From: Streptomyces tailanensis
GTDB lineage: Bacteria > Actinomycetota > Actinomycetes > Streptomycetales > Streptomycetaceae
Length of the DNA stretch: 64,000 nucleotides
NCBI RefSeq assembly: GCF_008386495.1
Contig: NZ_VTHJ01000004.1
Span: 1 to 64,000 of the forward strand
Direction: 5' to 3'
The translations under genes and the position numbers were made by a program. Positions 18,074-27,359 of this stretch are shown piece by piece (within the stretch, counting starts at the first letter, position 1; the number at the start of each line of letters is the position of its first letter). Below the pieces are notes generated by a model that had not been told where the DNA came from, did no database searches, and saw nothing but the letters and a program-made list of their open reading frames with translations.

Positions 18074-19492
18074 TCAGTCCCCGGCCGCCACCAGTTCCTC
18101 CACCGAGTCGTGGCGAATGCGCTCCAAGGGGATGCCGACGCCCTTCAGGGCGTCCACACCGCTGCGGATCATGCCGGGCGGGCCCGAGAGGTAGGCGTCG
18201 TACCCGTTCCACGGTCCGTACTCGCGTATGGCGTCGGGCAACTGGAGCAACCCGTGCTTGTCCACCACCGGACGGACCTCCAGCCAGGGGTTGCTCTGCC
18301 GCAGTCGCAGCAGCGTGTCGATGTCGTACAGGTCGCGGTTGGAACGGGCTCCGTAGAAGACCTCGACCGGGCGGTGCCGTCCATGTTCGGCGACGTCCTC
18401 GACCATGGCTTTGATCGGCGCGATACCGGTGCCGCCGCCCAGGCAGAGCAGTCCGCTGTCGGTGGTGTGGTCGACGGTCATCGCACCGGCTGGCGGGCCC
18501 AGTCGGATGACGTCGCCGGGCCGGGCACGGTGCACGAGCGCGTTGGAGACCCAGCCCGCGGAGATCGCCTTCACGTGGAACGACAGCAGCCCGTCCGAGC
18601 GGGGTGCCGACGCGAACGAGTAGTGCCGCCAGATCCGCGGCCACCAGGGAGTCTCCACACTCGCGTACTGCCCGGCGAGAAAGGGATACGGCTGGTTCGG
18701 ACGAACGGTGAGGACCGCTATGTCGGCGGTTCTCAGCTCGTGCGAGACCACCTCTGCCATCCACCAGGGCGGGGAGCGCAGCTCGTCGGCGGCCGCCGCG
18801 TCGATCATCACCTGCGAGATGGTCGTGTACGCCCGGACCCAGGCAGCCTCGGTCTCGTCGTCCCAGACCGCCTGGGCATAGCGGCTCAGCGCGCCGATCA
18901 GACACTCGCCGACGGCCGGGTAGTGCTCGGCCTGGGTGCCGTACTTGCGGTGGCCTCGGCCGAGGTTCTGCAGGTAGTCGACGAGGACCGGAGCGTTGTC
19001 GATGTGCTCGGCGGCGGTCAGCAGCGCCTTGAGCAGGCGATCCCGCTGGGCGTCCATCGCCGGGGGAAACATGGGGCGCAGTTCCGGGTGCTGGACGAAG
19101 AGCAGCGCGTAGAAGTACGAGGTGACCTTCTCGGCGACGGGGCCGACCTCGGCCATGGTGCGCCGGATGAGCACGACGTCGGGGGAGGGCTCGGGCGTGC
19201 GGACGGCACGCTGGTCGGGTACGCGGGATTCGAGTACGGAGTGCTCGGAGCCGTGCTCGCCCTCACCGGGGCCCGGCCGGCGGCGCTCCTGCGGAGCCTC
19301 GTCACGGTCTTGCTGCGGCGCACTCGGCGTCTCCTGAGGCCGGTTCACGGGCCGGAGTGCGGCGAGGCGGTTGCCTTCCGGCTCCTGGCCTCCGCCGGGG
19401 GACGGCGGCTGCGTCCGCGGTGTGAACCAACCGCTTCCGTCACTGTCCCCTGAAGTGCCGTTGCCGGCCGCCGTGGTGGTCGGAGCGTCCAT
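18074..19492 (-). CDS. Flavohaemoprotein-like globin/ferredoxin-reductase fusion
   Basis: A 472-residue protein from the ATG at 19492, which has GAGG upstream. Domain order: a disordered Pro/Glu/Gln-rich segment (about 1-105); a globin domain (about 110-245) with the proximal-histidine stretch GRGHRKYGTQAEHYPAVG; then a ferredoxin-NADP reductase module with the FAD motif RHYSFASA and the nucleotide motif GGGTGIAPI. This is the architecture of flavohaemoglobin (nitric oxide dioxygenase). The N-terminal extension is unusual, and the S. coelicolor hmp genes I know are elsewhere, so NO detoxification is plausible but not shown. Confidence 0.85.
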   Translation of the reverse strand: MDAPTTTAAGNGTSGDSDGSGWFTPRTQPPSPGGGQEPEGNRLAALRPVNRPQETPSAPQQDRDEAPQERRRPGPGEGEHGSEHSVLESRVPDQRAVRTPEPSPDVVLIRRTMAEVGPVAEKVTSYFYALLFVQHPELRPMFPPAMDAQRDRLLKALLTAAEHIDNAPVLVDYLQNLGRGHRKYGTQAEHYPAVGECLIGALSRYAQAVWDDETEAAWVRAYTTISQVMIDAAAADELRSPPWWMAEVVSHELRTADIAVLTVRPNQPYPFLAGQYASVETPWWPRIWRHYSFASAPRSDGLLSFHVKAISAGWVSNALVHRARPGDVIRLGPPAGAMTVDHTTDSGLLCLGGGTGIAPIKAMVEDVAEHGRHRPVEVFYGARSNRDLYDIDTLLRLRQSNPWLEVRPVVDKHGLLQLPDAIREYGPWNGYDAYLSGPPGMIRSGVDALKGVGIPLERIRHDSVEELVAAGD

Positions 19493-19910
19493 GGTGTGCC
19501 TCGCCTCGAGCATCTTTCGGTCGATCTGCGCACTTCCCGGGTCGGAAGTCGCCTGCTTTCCCCCGTGGACGGCCTTGCTTTCCCTGTTCGTTCCTGTCGA
19601 CCAATGCGGCCACATTCAACCCGCATTCCCGCTGCGTACGGACAAGTAGGTGAGAGTGTGACGTGAGCCGTAGCACTCATGCCGCAGCGTTCCACAGCAC
19701 ACGGACGCCCCGCCTCATAACAGTGAAGGCAGGTCTTCGATCTCCCTGTCCTGTTAGGCTGCATTGGACTGCTTTCGCACCCACGCCATGAGACGACTAC
19801 ATCTCGCTTCGGACACGAACCGGACTCGACCCTACCGGCAGGATCGCCATATACAAGTCCCCCCTTGCTGTACTGGGAATTCCACGGGTGCGAATCAGCA
19901 ACACCTTCAA
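19493..19910. other. Intergenic region between the HAD gene and the flavohaemoprotein-like gene
   Basis: This 418-base stretch lies upstream of the flavohaemoprotein-like start and downstream of the HAD stop. I see no gene with a ribosome binding site, no strong hairpin and no operator I recognise. It is somewhat lower in GC than its surroundings and presumably holds the flavohaemoprotein promoter. Confidence 0.4.
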
Positions 19911-20543
19911 TTACCGGGCGTGTCGCACCAACTCATAGGCATCCGACAGATCCTGCCCCGTGTAGGAGTGAGTGGCGAGCCCCGTCAGACGCCGATCGGC
20001 ATTAACGGCCACCGAGATCGGCACCGTACCGAAGAGTTCCGCGTCGGAGAGCGAGTCGCCGTAAGCGACGCAATCGGCCCGGGTCAGCCCGAGCTCCGCG
20101 CAGAGGCGGTCCGCGATCTCCACCTTCGCCGCCGGTGTGAGGATCCCGGCCGGATCGACGGGCTCGCTGAAGGGCACCCGGGGAAAGCGCGATCCGTACG
20201 CCGCGTGTGCACCCCATGCGGTGAGCCGCTCGACAAAGAACGAGGGCGAGAGCGAGATGACGGCGCAGTACTCCCCGCGTTCCCTGATCTCGGCCCAGGT
20301 GTCCCGGATACGCAACAGCCACGGCGCTCCATCGAAAGCAGCGCCGACATGGCCCTCGGTGAGCCCGGCCCACAGGCCGTGGACGCGCCGTGCGTACGCC
20401 CGCGAGTCGATGCGCCGCGTCACGAAGTCCCGTTCGAGTTCGGCTATCTCCTTGTCCAGACCGAGTTGCCGCGAGATCTCCACGGGGGCCGCCGTGCCAT
20501 ACAGCAGAGTCCCGTCCAGGTCGAACAGATGCAGTCGCGTCAT
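19911..20543 (-). CDS. HAD-superfamily hydrolase (phosphatase-like)
   Basis: A 210-residue HAD phosphatase. Motif I is LFDLDGTLL at the N-terminus (nucleophile and general-acid aspartates), the motif II region is ISLSPSF, motif III includes AKVEI, and motif IV is YGDSLSDAELF. The pattern resembles SerB-like/IB phosphatases. The substrate is not known. A parS site lies between this gene and the divergent GNAT gene. Confidence 0.86.
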   Translation of the reverse strand: MTRLHLFDLDGTLLYGTAAPVEISRQLGLDKEIAELERDFVTRRIDSRAYARRVHGLWAGLTEGHVGAAFDGAPWLLRIRDTWAEIRERGEYCAVISLSPSFFVERLTAWGAHAAYGSRFPRVPFSEPVDPAGILTPAAKVEIADRLCAELGLTRADCVAYGDSLSDAELFGTVPISVAVNADRRLTGLATHSYTGQDLSDAYELVRHAR

Positions 20544-20602
20544 GGGAGCAGAGGCTAACTGCGCTCCCCTTCACGCCTGCACGGGTGTGCCTGCACGCGG
20601 AT

Positions 20603-20616
20603 GTTTCACGTGAAAC
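20603..20616. promoter_or_regulatory. parS: parS site between divergent HAD and GNAT genes
   Basis: Perfect palindrome GTTTCACGTGAAAC within ATGTTTCACGTGAAACAT (20601-20618). Confidence 0.9.
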
Positions 20617-20699
20617 ATCTGTCCGCCCGCTGTGCGGTTGTGCACGAGATGGCCAAAAGCGCGTACGCCTGACCGCAAACCGGTGGACGTCCGGGGCTT

Positions 20700-21587
20700 G
20701 TGTCGGACAGCCTGACCTGCGTGCCGACACCTTCCCCTGCTGCTCTGCCCATCCGTCGTCTGACGCCTCGCGATCTCACCGCCTGCGCCGACTTGTCCGA
20801 AGACCGGGGCTGGCCCCGCGAGGAGCACAAGTGGGGGCTGCTTCTCGCGGCAGGGACCGGGTACGGCATCGATGAACCAGAGGGTGGTCTCGTCACCGCC
20901 TGCGTGGTCACCGAGTACGGTCCGGCGGGCCGCCCTGATCTGGGGGCGATCGGCATGGTGCTGGTCGCCGAGCGACACGCCCGCCAGGGCATCGGCCGCC
21001 GTCTGATGCGCCATGTCGTCGCAGAGCTGGGCACCATCCCGCTGACCCTTCACGCGACGCCGTACGGGCGTCCTCTCTACGAGGAGTTGGGGTTCAAGGT
21101 CACCGGCAGGGCGGAGATGGTCCGAGGACACTTCGCAGCGGGCGGTTCGGCCCCCGCGATCCCCACGCGCCCGGCCACGGCCGAGGACCTCACCACGATC
21201 CTGCGCCTCGACGAAAAGGTCTTCGGCACGGACCGCACTCCTATCCTCACCCGGCTCCCCGCCTTCGCCGATCAGCTGCGCGTCGCCGAAGAGAACGGCC
21301 GGATCATCGGCTACGCGGCCGCTTGGCCCAACATGGACGACCATGTCGTCGGCCCGCTGATCGCCCGCGACACACAGACGGCGAAGGCGCTCATCGCCTC
21401 TCTGGCCGCCCACACCGACCGCCCGTTGCGCACGGACATCGACGTGCGTCACGAGGAGCTGCTGGCGTGGGTGAAGGAACGCGGCCTGGAATCGGTCACC
21501 TTCAACGCGGTGATGACGTACGGGATTTCCGAGCTGCCCGGCGACTGGACGCGACGGTACGCCCCACTGACCGTGGCAGCGGGCTGA
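20700..21587 (+). CDS. Tandem GNAT-fold acetyltransferase
   Basis: A 295-residue protein with an N-terminal GNAT domain (LVAERHARQGIGRRLMRHVV gives the acetyl-CoA loop, pattern Q/RXXGXG/A) and a C-terminal half resembling the second GNAT-like domain found in such fusions (DEKVFGTDRTPIL ... GYAAAWPNMDDHVVGPLIA). The acceptor substrate is unknown. The GTG at 20700 gives the longest product; a GTG at 20721 is an equally plausible start. It is convergent with the MFS gene. Confidence 0.82.
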   Translation: MSDSLTCVPTPSPAALPIRRLTPRDLTACADLSEDRGWPREEHKWGLLLAAGTGYGIDEPEGGLVTACVVTEYGPAGRPDLGAIGMVLVAERHARQGIGRRLMRHVVAELGTIPLTLHATPYGRPLYEELGFKVTGRAEMVRGHFAAGGSAPAIPTRPATAEDLTTILRLDEKVFGTDRTPILTRLPAFADQLRVAEENGRIIGYAAAWPNMDDHVVGPLIARDTQTAKALIASLAAHTDRPLRTDIDVRHEELLAWVKERGLESVTFNAVMTYGISELPGDWTRRYAPLTVAAG

Positions 21588-21627
21588 GGCTCCCCGCCGA
21601 GCGGAGGATACCCCTCCCCACCGCTGG

Positions 21628-22836
21628 TCAACGATGCGCAGCCGTCCGCTGCTCGGCCGCTGCCGCTCCCGTTACGACGGTGCTGGAAACGCCTTCCTTG
21701 CGCTCCAGCGCAGCCGACAGGAATGCCAGCACGAGGGCGCCGGCCGCGAGGGCGGCTCCGACCCAGTTGGGTGCCGTGTAGCCGAAGCCCGCGTCGATGA
21801 CGAGGCCACCGAGCCAGGCGGCGAGCGCGTTGCCGAGGTTGAAGGCACCGATGTTCACGGCCGAGGCCAGCGTGGGTGCGCCGTGCGCATGGTTGAGGAC
21901 CCGCTTCTGCAGCGGCGGCACGGTCGCGAAGCCCAGGGCTCCGATCAACGCGAGGGTCACCGCCGCGGCGGCCTTGTCGTGTGCGGTGAACGCGAACAGG
22001 GCCAGGACGACGGCCAGGGTGCCCAGTGAGACGTAGAGCAGGGGCATCAGCGCGCGGTCCGCGTACCTGCCGCCCACGAGGTTGCCGCCGACCATGCCGA
22101 GGCCGAAGAGGACGAGAAGCCAGGTGACGGAGGAGTCGGCGAAGCCCGCGACGTGGGTCATCATCGGCGCGATGTAGGTGATGGCCGCGAGGACACCGCC
22201 GAAGCCGAGCACGGTCATCGCCATGGCGAGCAGGACCTGGACATTCTTGAACGCGGCCAACTCGTGGCGCAGACGCACGCCCTCCGGCTTGGGCATCTCG
22301 GGAACGAGCCGAGCGATGCCCAGCAGGCCGACGACGCCCAGCACCGCGACGGCGGCGAAGGTGACCCGCCAACCCAGGGTCTGTCCGATCAGGGTGCCGA
22401 GAGGGACTCCGACGACGTTCGCGATGGTCAGGCCGCTGAACATCATCGCGATGGCGCCGGCCTTGCGGTCCGGGGCGACCAGGTCGGCCGCGACCACCGA
22501 GCCGATGCCGAAGAAGGCACCGTGGGCGAGCGAGGCGACCACCCGGCCGAGCAGCATGACGGGATAGACGGGGGCGAGAGCGGAGAGCAGGTTGCCCGCG
22601 ATGAACAGTCCCATCAGCAGCATGAGCATCCGCTTGCGGGACACCTTCGTACCCAGGACTGTCATGACCGGCGCTCCGAACATGACACCGAGCGCGTAGC
22701 CGGTCACGAGAAAGCCGGCGGTGGGGATGGAGACATCGAACTCGCCCGCGACCTCGGGCAACACTCCCATGATCACGAATTCTGTGGTGCCGATTCCGAA
22801 GGCCCCGATCGCGAGGGCCAGAAGCGCGAGAGGCAT
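21628..22836 (-). CDS. MFS transporter, DHA1 drug-efflux type
   Basis: A 402-residue protein with twelve hydrophobic segments. The N-terminal LALAIGAFGIGTTEFVIMGVLPEVA matches the AraJ/Cmx-like DHA1 family, and MFS motif A-like GTKVSRKRM follows TM2. Likely a proton-driven exporter of drugs or metabolites; the substrate is unknown. The ATG at 22836 is preceded by GGAAGG. It is divergent from a MarR-type regulator across 140 AT-richer bases with repeated TTGCA elements, the classical layout of a self-regulated efflux pair. Confidence 0.9.
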   Translation of the reverse strand: MPLALLALAIGAFGIGTTEFVIMGVLPEVAGEFDVSIPTAGFLVTGYALGVMFGAPVMTVLGTKVSRKRMLMLLMGLFIAGNLLSALAPVYPVMLLGRVVASLAHGAFFGIGSVVAADLVAPDRKAGAIAMMFSGLTIANVVGVPLGTLIGQTLGWRVTFAAVAVLGVVGLLGIARLVPEMPKPEGVRLRHELAAFKNVQVLLAMAMTVLGFGGVLAAITYIAPMMTHVAGFADSSVTWLLVLFGLGMVGGNLVGGRYADRALMPLLYVSLGTLAVVLALFAFTAHDKAAAAVTLALIGALGFATVPPLQKRVLNHAHGAPTLASAVNIGAFNLGNALAAWLGGLVIDAGFGYTAPNWVGAALAAGALVLAFLSAALERKEGVSSTVVTGAAAAEQRTAAHR

Positions 22837-22858
22837 GAGGCTGTAGACCTTCCAGATG

Positions 22859-22915
22859 ATTGCATGTGCACTTTGAGTGCGGCAACAATAATTGCACACG
22901 CGCTATAAATGCAAA
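22859..22915. promoter_or_regulatory. Candidate MarR operators between the MFS and MarR genes
   Basis: TTGCA recurs at 22860-22864 and 22892-22896, and TGCAA at 22910-22914 forms an inverted repeat with the second copy (13-base spacer). A near-palindrome TGCATGTGCA lies at 22861-22870. The stretch is AT-rich against its surroundings and sits between two divergent starts. Confidence 0.5.
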
Positions 22916-22976
22916 AGCTGGCTATTGCGTCAGTGGCCTATCCTGGGTTTGAGCCGCTCCGGGACGGAGGAAACCG

Positions 22977-23435
22977 ATGACAGCTACGGACCCCGCGCTC
23001 ACTGCCCTCGCCCAGGGTTGGTGCGCCCTCTCCCTGTTGCACGGGAGAATCGAGGCCCGCATCGAACGCGCACTGCAGTCCGGGCACGGCCTCAGCGTGC
23101 GCGAGTACTCCCTGCTCGACGTGTTGAGCCGCCAGCACGACGGCGAAGGAGGCCATCTGCAGATGAAGCAGGTCGCCGACGCGGTCGTGCTCAGCCAGAG
23201 CGCCACCACCCGACTGGTCACCCGTCTCGAAGACCGGGGACTGCTCGCGCGCTACCTGTGCCCGACCGACCGCCGGGGCATCTACACCGATGTCTCCGAA
23301 GCCGGCCTCAAACTCCTCGCGGAGGCCCGCCCCACGAATGACGCCGCTCTGCGTGAGGCGCTCGACGAGGCAGCGGAGAACCCCGAACTGGCCCCTCTCG
23401 TCCGCGCCATGAGGTCGCTGAACGTGCCCACGTAG
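22977..23435 (+). CDS. MarR-family transcriptional regulator
   Basis: A 152-residue regulator with the MarR winged HTH: LSVREYSLLDVLSRQ, then MKQVADAVVLSQSATTRLVTRLEDRGLLARYLCPTDRRGIYTDVSEAG (in parts), including the DRR wing. It probably represses the divergent MFS exporter and itself until a ligand binds. The next gene (GNAT) follows nine bases after the stop, suggesting one transcript. Confidence 0.9.
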   Translation: MTATDPALTALAQGWCALSLLHGRIEARIERALQSGHGLSVREYSLLDVLSRQHDGEGGHLQMKQVADAVVLSQSATTRLVTRLEDRGLLARYLCPTDRRGIYTDVSEAGLKLLAEARPTNDAALREALDEAAENPELAPLVRAMRSLNVPT

Positions 23436-23444
23436 GGTTCAGAT

Positions 23445-23897
23445 ATGGGAGATCTTGAAGTTCACCCCGCGACCAAGGACGACGTCGCCGCGATCGTCGC
23501 GATGCTCGCCGACGATCCCCTGGGCGCGCAGCGCGAGTCGCCGGACGATCTGGCACCGTACTTCACGGCCTTGGAGCGACTCAGCGGCGATCCCCATCAG
23601 CACCTGATGGTCGCCGTTCGTGGGGGCCGAGTCGTCGGCACTCTTCAGCTGACGATCGTCCCCGGCCTTTCCAGGCGTGGCTCCACTCGCTCGATCATCG
23701 AGGGTGTCCGTGTGCACGCAGACGAGCGAGGGAGCGGCCTCGGCACAGAACTCATCGAGTGGGCGATCAGCGAATCGCGGCAGCAGGGCTGCCAGTTGGT
23801 ACAGCTGACATCCGACATCACACGCACCGATGCCCACCGCTTCTATGAGCGGCTCGGCTTCGAGGCCACCCACGTGGGCTTCAAGTTGCCGCTCTGA
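23445..23897 (+). CDS. GNAT-family N-acetyltransferase
   Basis: A 150-residue single-domain GNAT. The acetyl-CoA loop is VHADERGSGLGTELIEWAI and the C-terminal strand is DAHRFYERLGFEATHVGFKL, both typical. The substrate is unknown. It sits directly behind the MarR gene and may be part of the same resistance unit. A parS site lies 30 bases after the stop. Confidence 0.87.
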   Translation: MGDLEVHPATKDDVAAIVAMLADDPLGAQRESPDDLAPYFTALERLSGDPHQHLMVAVRGGRVVGTLQLTIVPGLSRRGSTRSIIEGVRVHADERGSGLGTELIEWAISESRQQGCQLVQLTSDITRTDAHRFYERLGFEATHVGFKLPL

Positions 23898-23927
23898 GCG
23901 ACACCCGGCGATGCGGGCAGGGGTCCT

Positions 23928-23941
23928 GTTTCACGTGAAAC
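23928..23941. promoter_or_regulatory. parS: parS site between convergent GNAT and hydrolase genes
   Basis: Perfect GTTTCACGTGAAAC, followed by ATC. It lies in the 80-base gap between two gene ends. Confidence 0.9.
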
Positions 23942-23977
23942 ATCGCACGGCAGGACCCCACCCTCACCAATCGGCGT

Positions 23978-25363
23978 CTACGAGATCCCGCGCCACCCCT
24001 CGGGATCCACTCCACCTGGTACGGGAGCCCCCTCCTCGTACGGCTGACGCGTGAACACGAACGAGCCGAGGTCCAGATGGCTCACAGATCCGTCAGGCCT
24101 CCGCACGGCCCTCAGGAGCTCTCCGGCGAAGTACCCGTTGAGCCCGGTCCATGTGCCGTCGTCATTGAGGCGGAAACGCGCACTGCGCAGGGTGGCGGAG
24201 AGCGGCTCCAGCGAAACTCCCCCATCGGCCACGAGGCGCAGCGCGAAGCTGTACGTGCCCCAGTACCAAGGACCCGCCAACTCCAAGACGGAGCGGTCGA
24301 CGTCGGGCAGCGGTCGCCACGCGTCGGGGATCCTGGGCTCGGCCTCCGCCACGATACGTACGAGGTCGGCGGCCACCTCCGACACCACCGGCCCGGAGGT
24401 GCAGTTGGCGAGCACTACGGCCGCCACATCGTCCTCGACGCTGATCGTGAGGGCCGCGAGAAAACCCGGAACCGAACCGCTGTGGCCGACGAGGAATCGG
24501 CCGTCCTGGTGTTGGAGCTGCATGCCGAGGCCGTACGCCGAACCGGCGGCCACATCCGAGGCCTCGCCCGGTGCGGCCGGCGTCCGCATCTCCAGGACGG
24601 ACTCCGCGCTCAGCACTCGGTCGTCCCCCTGGGCCAGGAAGACAGCGAAGCGTGCCAAGTCCGCTGTTGTGGACCAGAGTTGACCCGCCGAACCCATCCG
24701 ACCCAAGTCCTCGACGCGCTCCGGCAGCAGGACATCGGCCCAGGGGTGCACGGCCCAGCCACCGGCGTGCGGTGCCTGGGGGTGCCACGTCGTACGGTGC
24801 AGTCCCAGCGGTTCGAGCACCTCACGCCGCAGGACATCCTCCCAAGGAGCGTCCCTCAACCGCTCGACGAGCGCGCCGAGGACGGTGAAGCCCGGATTGG
24901 AGTAATGGAAGCGGCGACCGACCGGATGCCGGTGCGGCTGCTCGCCGAGCACATCGGCGAGTTCCGGCCGCAGGGAACCAGGGGTCCGCTCCCACCAGGG
25001 GGAGGGCGACTCCGCCGCCAGTCCACCTGTATGCGCGAGCAGTTCGGCGATGGTGGCCTCCCCCGCGCCGGTGCCCGGCAGATGCTTCTCCAACGGGTCA
25101 CCGAGGTCCAGCAGGCCCTCGTCGCGCAACCGCAGCACCAGAACCGCAGTGAAGGTCTTGGTGATAGAGCCGATCCGGTACTGCACGTTCGCATCCGGCG
25201 CGTGCCCGTCCACCGAGGTCCGCGCCCCGTTCCACACCCTCTCCCCGCCCCGGACCACCGCCGCGACCAGCGAAGGCGCCCGTCCTTCGGACTGAGCGAC
25301 GGCAATGCGGTGCAACAAGGCCCGGCGCGTGGCGGGCAGCAGCTCTTCGTGAAGTGTTGTCAT
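23978..25363 (-). CDS. Serine hydrolase of the class C beta-lactamase / D-alanyl-peptidase family
   Basis: A 461-residue protein from the ATG at 25363. The active-site SxxK is SITK (S66, K69), the YxN motif is HYSNPG and the third motif is HSGS. Residues up to about 340 form the beta-lactamase fold; the last 110 are an extra beta-rich domain of the type found in esterase/DD-peptidase relatives. No signal peptide is visible, so it may be cytoplasmic. The substrate could be an ester, a D-amino-acid peptide or a beta-lactam. Confidence 0.86.
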   Translation of the reverse strand: MTTLHEELLPATRRALLHRIAVAQSEGRAPSLVAAVVRGGERVWNGARTSVDGHAPDANVQYRIGSITKTFTAVLVLRLRDEGLLDLGDPLEKHLPGTGAGEATIAELLAHTGGLAAESPSPWWERTPGSLRPELADVLGEQPHRHPVGRRFHYSNPGFTVLGALVERLRDAPWEDVLRREVLEPLGLHRTTWHPQAPHAGGWAVHPWADVLLPERVEDLGRMGSAGQLWSTTADLARFAVFLAQGDDRVLSAESVLEMRTPAAPGEASDVAAGSAYGLGMQLQHQDGRFLVGHSGSVPGFLAALTISVEDDVAAVVLANCTSGPVVSEVAADLVRIVAEAEPRIPDAWRPLPDVDRSVLELAGPWYWGTYSFALRLVADGGVSLEPLSATLRSARFRLNDDGTWTGLNGYFAGELLRAVRRPDGSVSHLDLGSFVFTRQPYEEGAPVPGGVDPEGWRGIS

Positions 25364-25430
25364 GCGCCCAGTCCATCTGGCCCGGCATCGCGCGTCGAGC
25401 GCTTTTCCTCCGGACTGCGCGGCCTTCGGA

Positions 25431-26906
25431 TCAGGTCTGCGCCATGTCCACGAATCGCGAGTAGTGCCCCTGGAAGGCGACCGTGATCGTGGCCGTAGGA
25501 CCGTTACGGTGCTTGCCCACGATGATGTCCGCCTCACCCGCTCGGGGCGACTCCTTCTCGTACGCATCCTCGCGGTGCAGCAGGATCACCATGTCCGCGT
25601 CCTGCTCGATCGATCCCGACTCGCGCAGGTCGGAGACCATGGGCTTCTTGTCCGTACGCTGCTCGGGGCCACGGTTGAGCTGGGACAGCGCGATCACCGG
25701 CAGCTCCAGCTCCTTGGCCAGCAGCTTCAGGTTTCGCGACATGTCCGAGACTTCCTGCTGGCGGCTCTCGGAACGCTTGCCGCCGGACTGCATCAGCTGC
25801 AGATAGTCGATGATGACAAGCTTCAGGTCGTTGCGCTGCTTCAGGCGCCGACACTTGGCGCGGATCTCCATCATCGACAGGTTCGGGGAGTCGTCGATAT
25901 AGAGCGGCGCGGCCGAGACATCGGGCATCCGGCGGGCCAGCCGGGTCCAGTCCTCGTCCGTCATGGTGCCGGACCGCATGTGGTGCAGGGCCACGCGCGC
26001 CTCGGCCGACAGCAGACGCATCGCGATCTCGTTACGGCCCATTTCGAGCGAGAAGATCACGCTCGGCAGGTTGTGTTTGATGGAGGCGGCGCGGGCGAAG
26101 TCCAGCGCCAGCGTGGACTTACCCATGGCGGGCCGGGCCGCGATAATGATCATCTGGCCGGGGTGCAGACCGTTGGTGAGCTGATCGAGATCGGTGAAGC
26201 CGGTCGGCACACCGGTCATCTCCCCCGACCGCGAACCGATCGCCTCGATCTCGTCGAGAGCGCCCTCCATGATGTCGCCGAGCGGCAGATAGTCCTCGGT
26301 GGTGCGCTGCTCGGTGACCGCGAAGATCTCCGCCTGGGCTCTGTTGACGATCTCGTCCACGTCGTCGTCGGCCGCGTATCCCATCTGGGTGATGCGGGTG
26401 CCAGCCTCGACCAGGCGGCGCAGGACCGCGCGCTCGTGGACGATCTCCGCGTAGTACTCCGCATTCGCCGCCGTCGGCACCGTCTGGACAAGACCGTGCA
26501 GGTAGGAAGCGCCACCGACCTTGGTGATCTCGCCGCGTTTGGTGAGCTCGGCGGCGATGGTGATGGGGTCGGCGGGCTCGCCCTTGGCGTAGACGTCGAG
26601 GATCGCCTGGTAGATGGTCTCGTGGGCCGGCTTGTAGAAGTCGGGGCCCTTGAGGATCTCGACCACGTCGGCGATGGCGTCCTTGGACAGCAGCATGCCG
26701 CCGAGGACGGACTGCTCGGCGTCGAGATCCTGCGGGGGCACCCGCTCGAAGGCCGAGCCTCCGCCGTCCCATTCCCCGTTGTCCCGGCCTCGGTCGTGCT
26801 GCTCGTCCCGGCTCCGGCCGCCGTCGTGACGTCGACGGGAAGCGGGCAGACGATCACTGGGTCCGCTGTCGGCCCACGGGTCGTCCAGGGGCTCGGAAAT
26901 GCTCAC
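25431..26906 (-). CDS. dnaB: Replicative DNA helicase DnaB
   Basis: A 491-residue hexameric helicase. The N-terminal primase-interacting domain starts at VPPQDLDAEQSVLGGML (about residue 54). The RecA-like motor carries Walker A ARPAMGKST, Walker B VIIDYLQLM and the conserved SLEMGRNEI and QLNRGPEQR (arginine finger) segments. No intein is present. The GTG start at 26906 follows GAGGAGG. The first 50 residues are charged and low complexity. It is divergent from a MATE exporter across a 453-base region rich in DnaA-box-like sequences. Confidence 0.97.
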   Translation of the reverse strand: MSISEPLDDPWADSGPSDRLPASRRRHDGGRSRDEQHDRGRDNGEWDGGGSAFERVPPQDLDAEQSVLGGMLLSKDAIADVVEILKGPDFYKPAHETIYQAILDVYAKGEPADPITIAAELTKRGEITKVGGASYLHGLVQTVPTAANAEYYAEIVHERAVLRRLVEAGTRITQMGYAADDDVDEIVNRAQAEIFAVTEQRTTEDYLPLGDIMEGALDEIEAIGSRSGEMTGVPTGFTDLDQLTNGLHPGQMIIIAARPAMGKSTLALDFARAASIKHNLPSVIFSLEMGRNEIAMRLLSAEARVALHHMRSGTMTDEDWTRLARRMPDVSAAPLYIDDSPNLSMMEIRAKCRRLKQRNDLKLVIIDYLQLMQSGGKRSESRQQEVSDMSRNLKLLAKELELPVIALSQLNRGPEQRTDKKPMVSDLRESGSIEQDADMVILLHREDAYEKESPRAGEADIIVGKHRNGPTATITVAFQGHYSRFVDMAQT

Positions 26907-27359
26907 CGAGCGACCTCCTCCCGTCCGCCGAGCGGACCTCGCCGTGCCTGTCATTTCTACGGCACGACACTGACAAATAAGAGGCCCAACTCCGGTTCTG
27001 GCGGCGTCGGTTTTGCGAGGTTTCCGTGATCCACCAAGGAGCGGGCGCCGCACCACCGTAGGCCCGCAGGCACCGTCAGCCAATCTGGTTATCCACAGGC
27101 CATGTGGACGACGGCCCAGATGCTGTGGAGAACCCCGCAAAACCTGTGCACGACTCGGTGGACAGGCCTGTGAACAAGCCCTCGCCGCCTCCCGCAAGAC
27201 CACCCTGACCTGCACCTTTACCGTCCACCGGCTGTGCAGAAGAAAAACTTCCCGGACGGGATCAAGATCATCGCAACGATTGCGCGACAGCGCCCTCCGT
27301 CGGACCTAATGTAATAGGCACTGGTCGCTTGCATCTCTTACCTGTGGAAGATTAGATTG
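26907..27359. promoter_or_regulatory. dnaB upstream region with a DnaA-box-like cluster
   Basis: A 453-base gap without a gene. Between 27089 and 27241 lie TTATCCACA (27089-27097, plus), TGTGGACGA (27103-27111, minus), TGTGGAGAA (27124-27132, minus), GGTGGACAG (27158-27166, minus) and TGTGAACAA (27169-27177, minus). Weaker relatives are at 27145-27153, 27221-27229 and 27233-27241. The first is the canonical E. coli-type box, and the spacings are similar to those in oriC. The region presumably also holds the dnaB promoter. Confidence 0.65.

Noticed and set aside
18568..18581. CCTTCACGTGGAAC resembling parS in the flavohaemoprotein-like gene
   Set aside because: Two mismatches in the left arm break the symmetry; a chance coding match is likelier.
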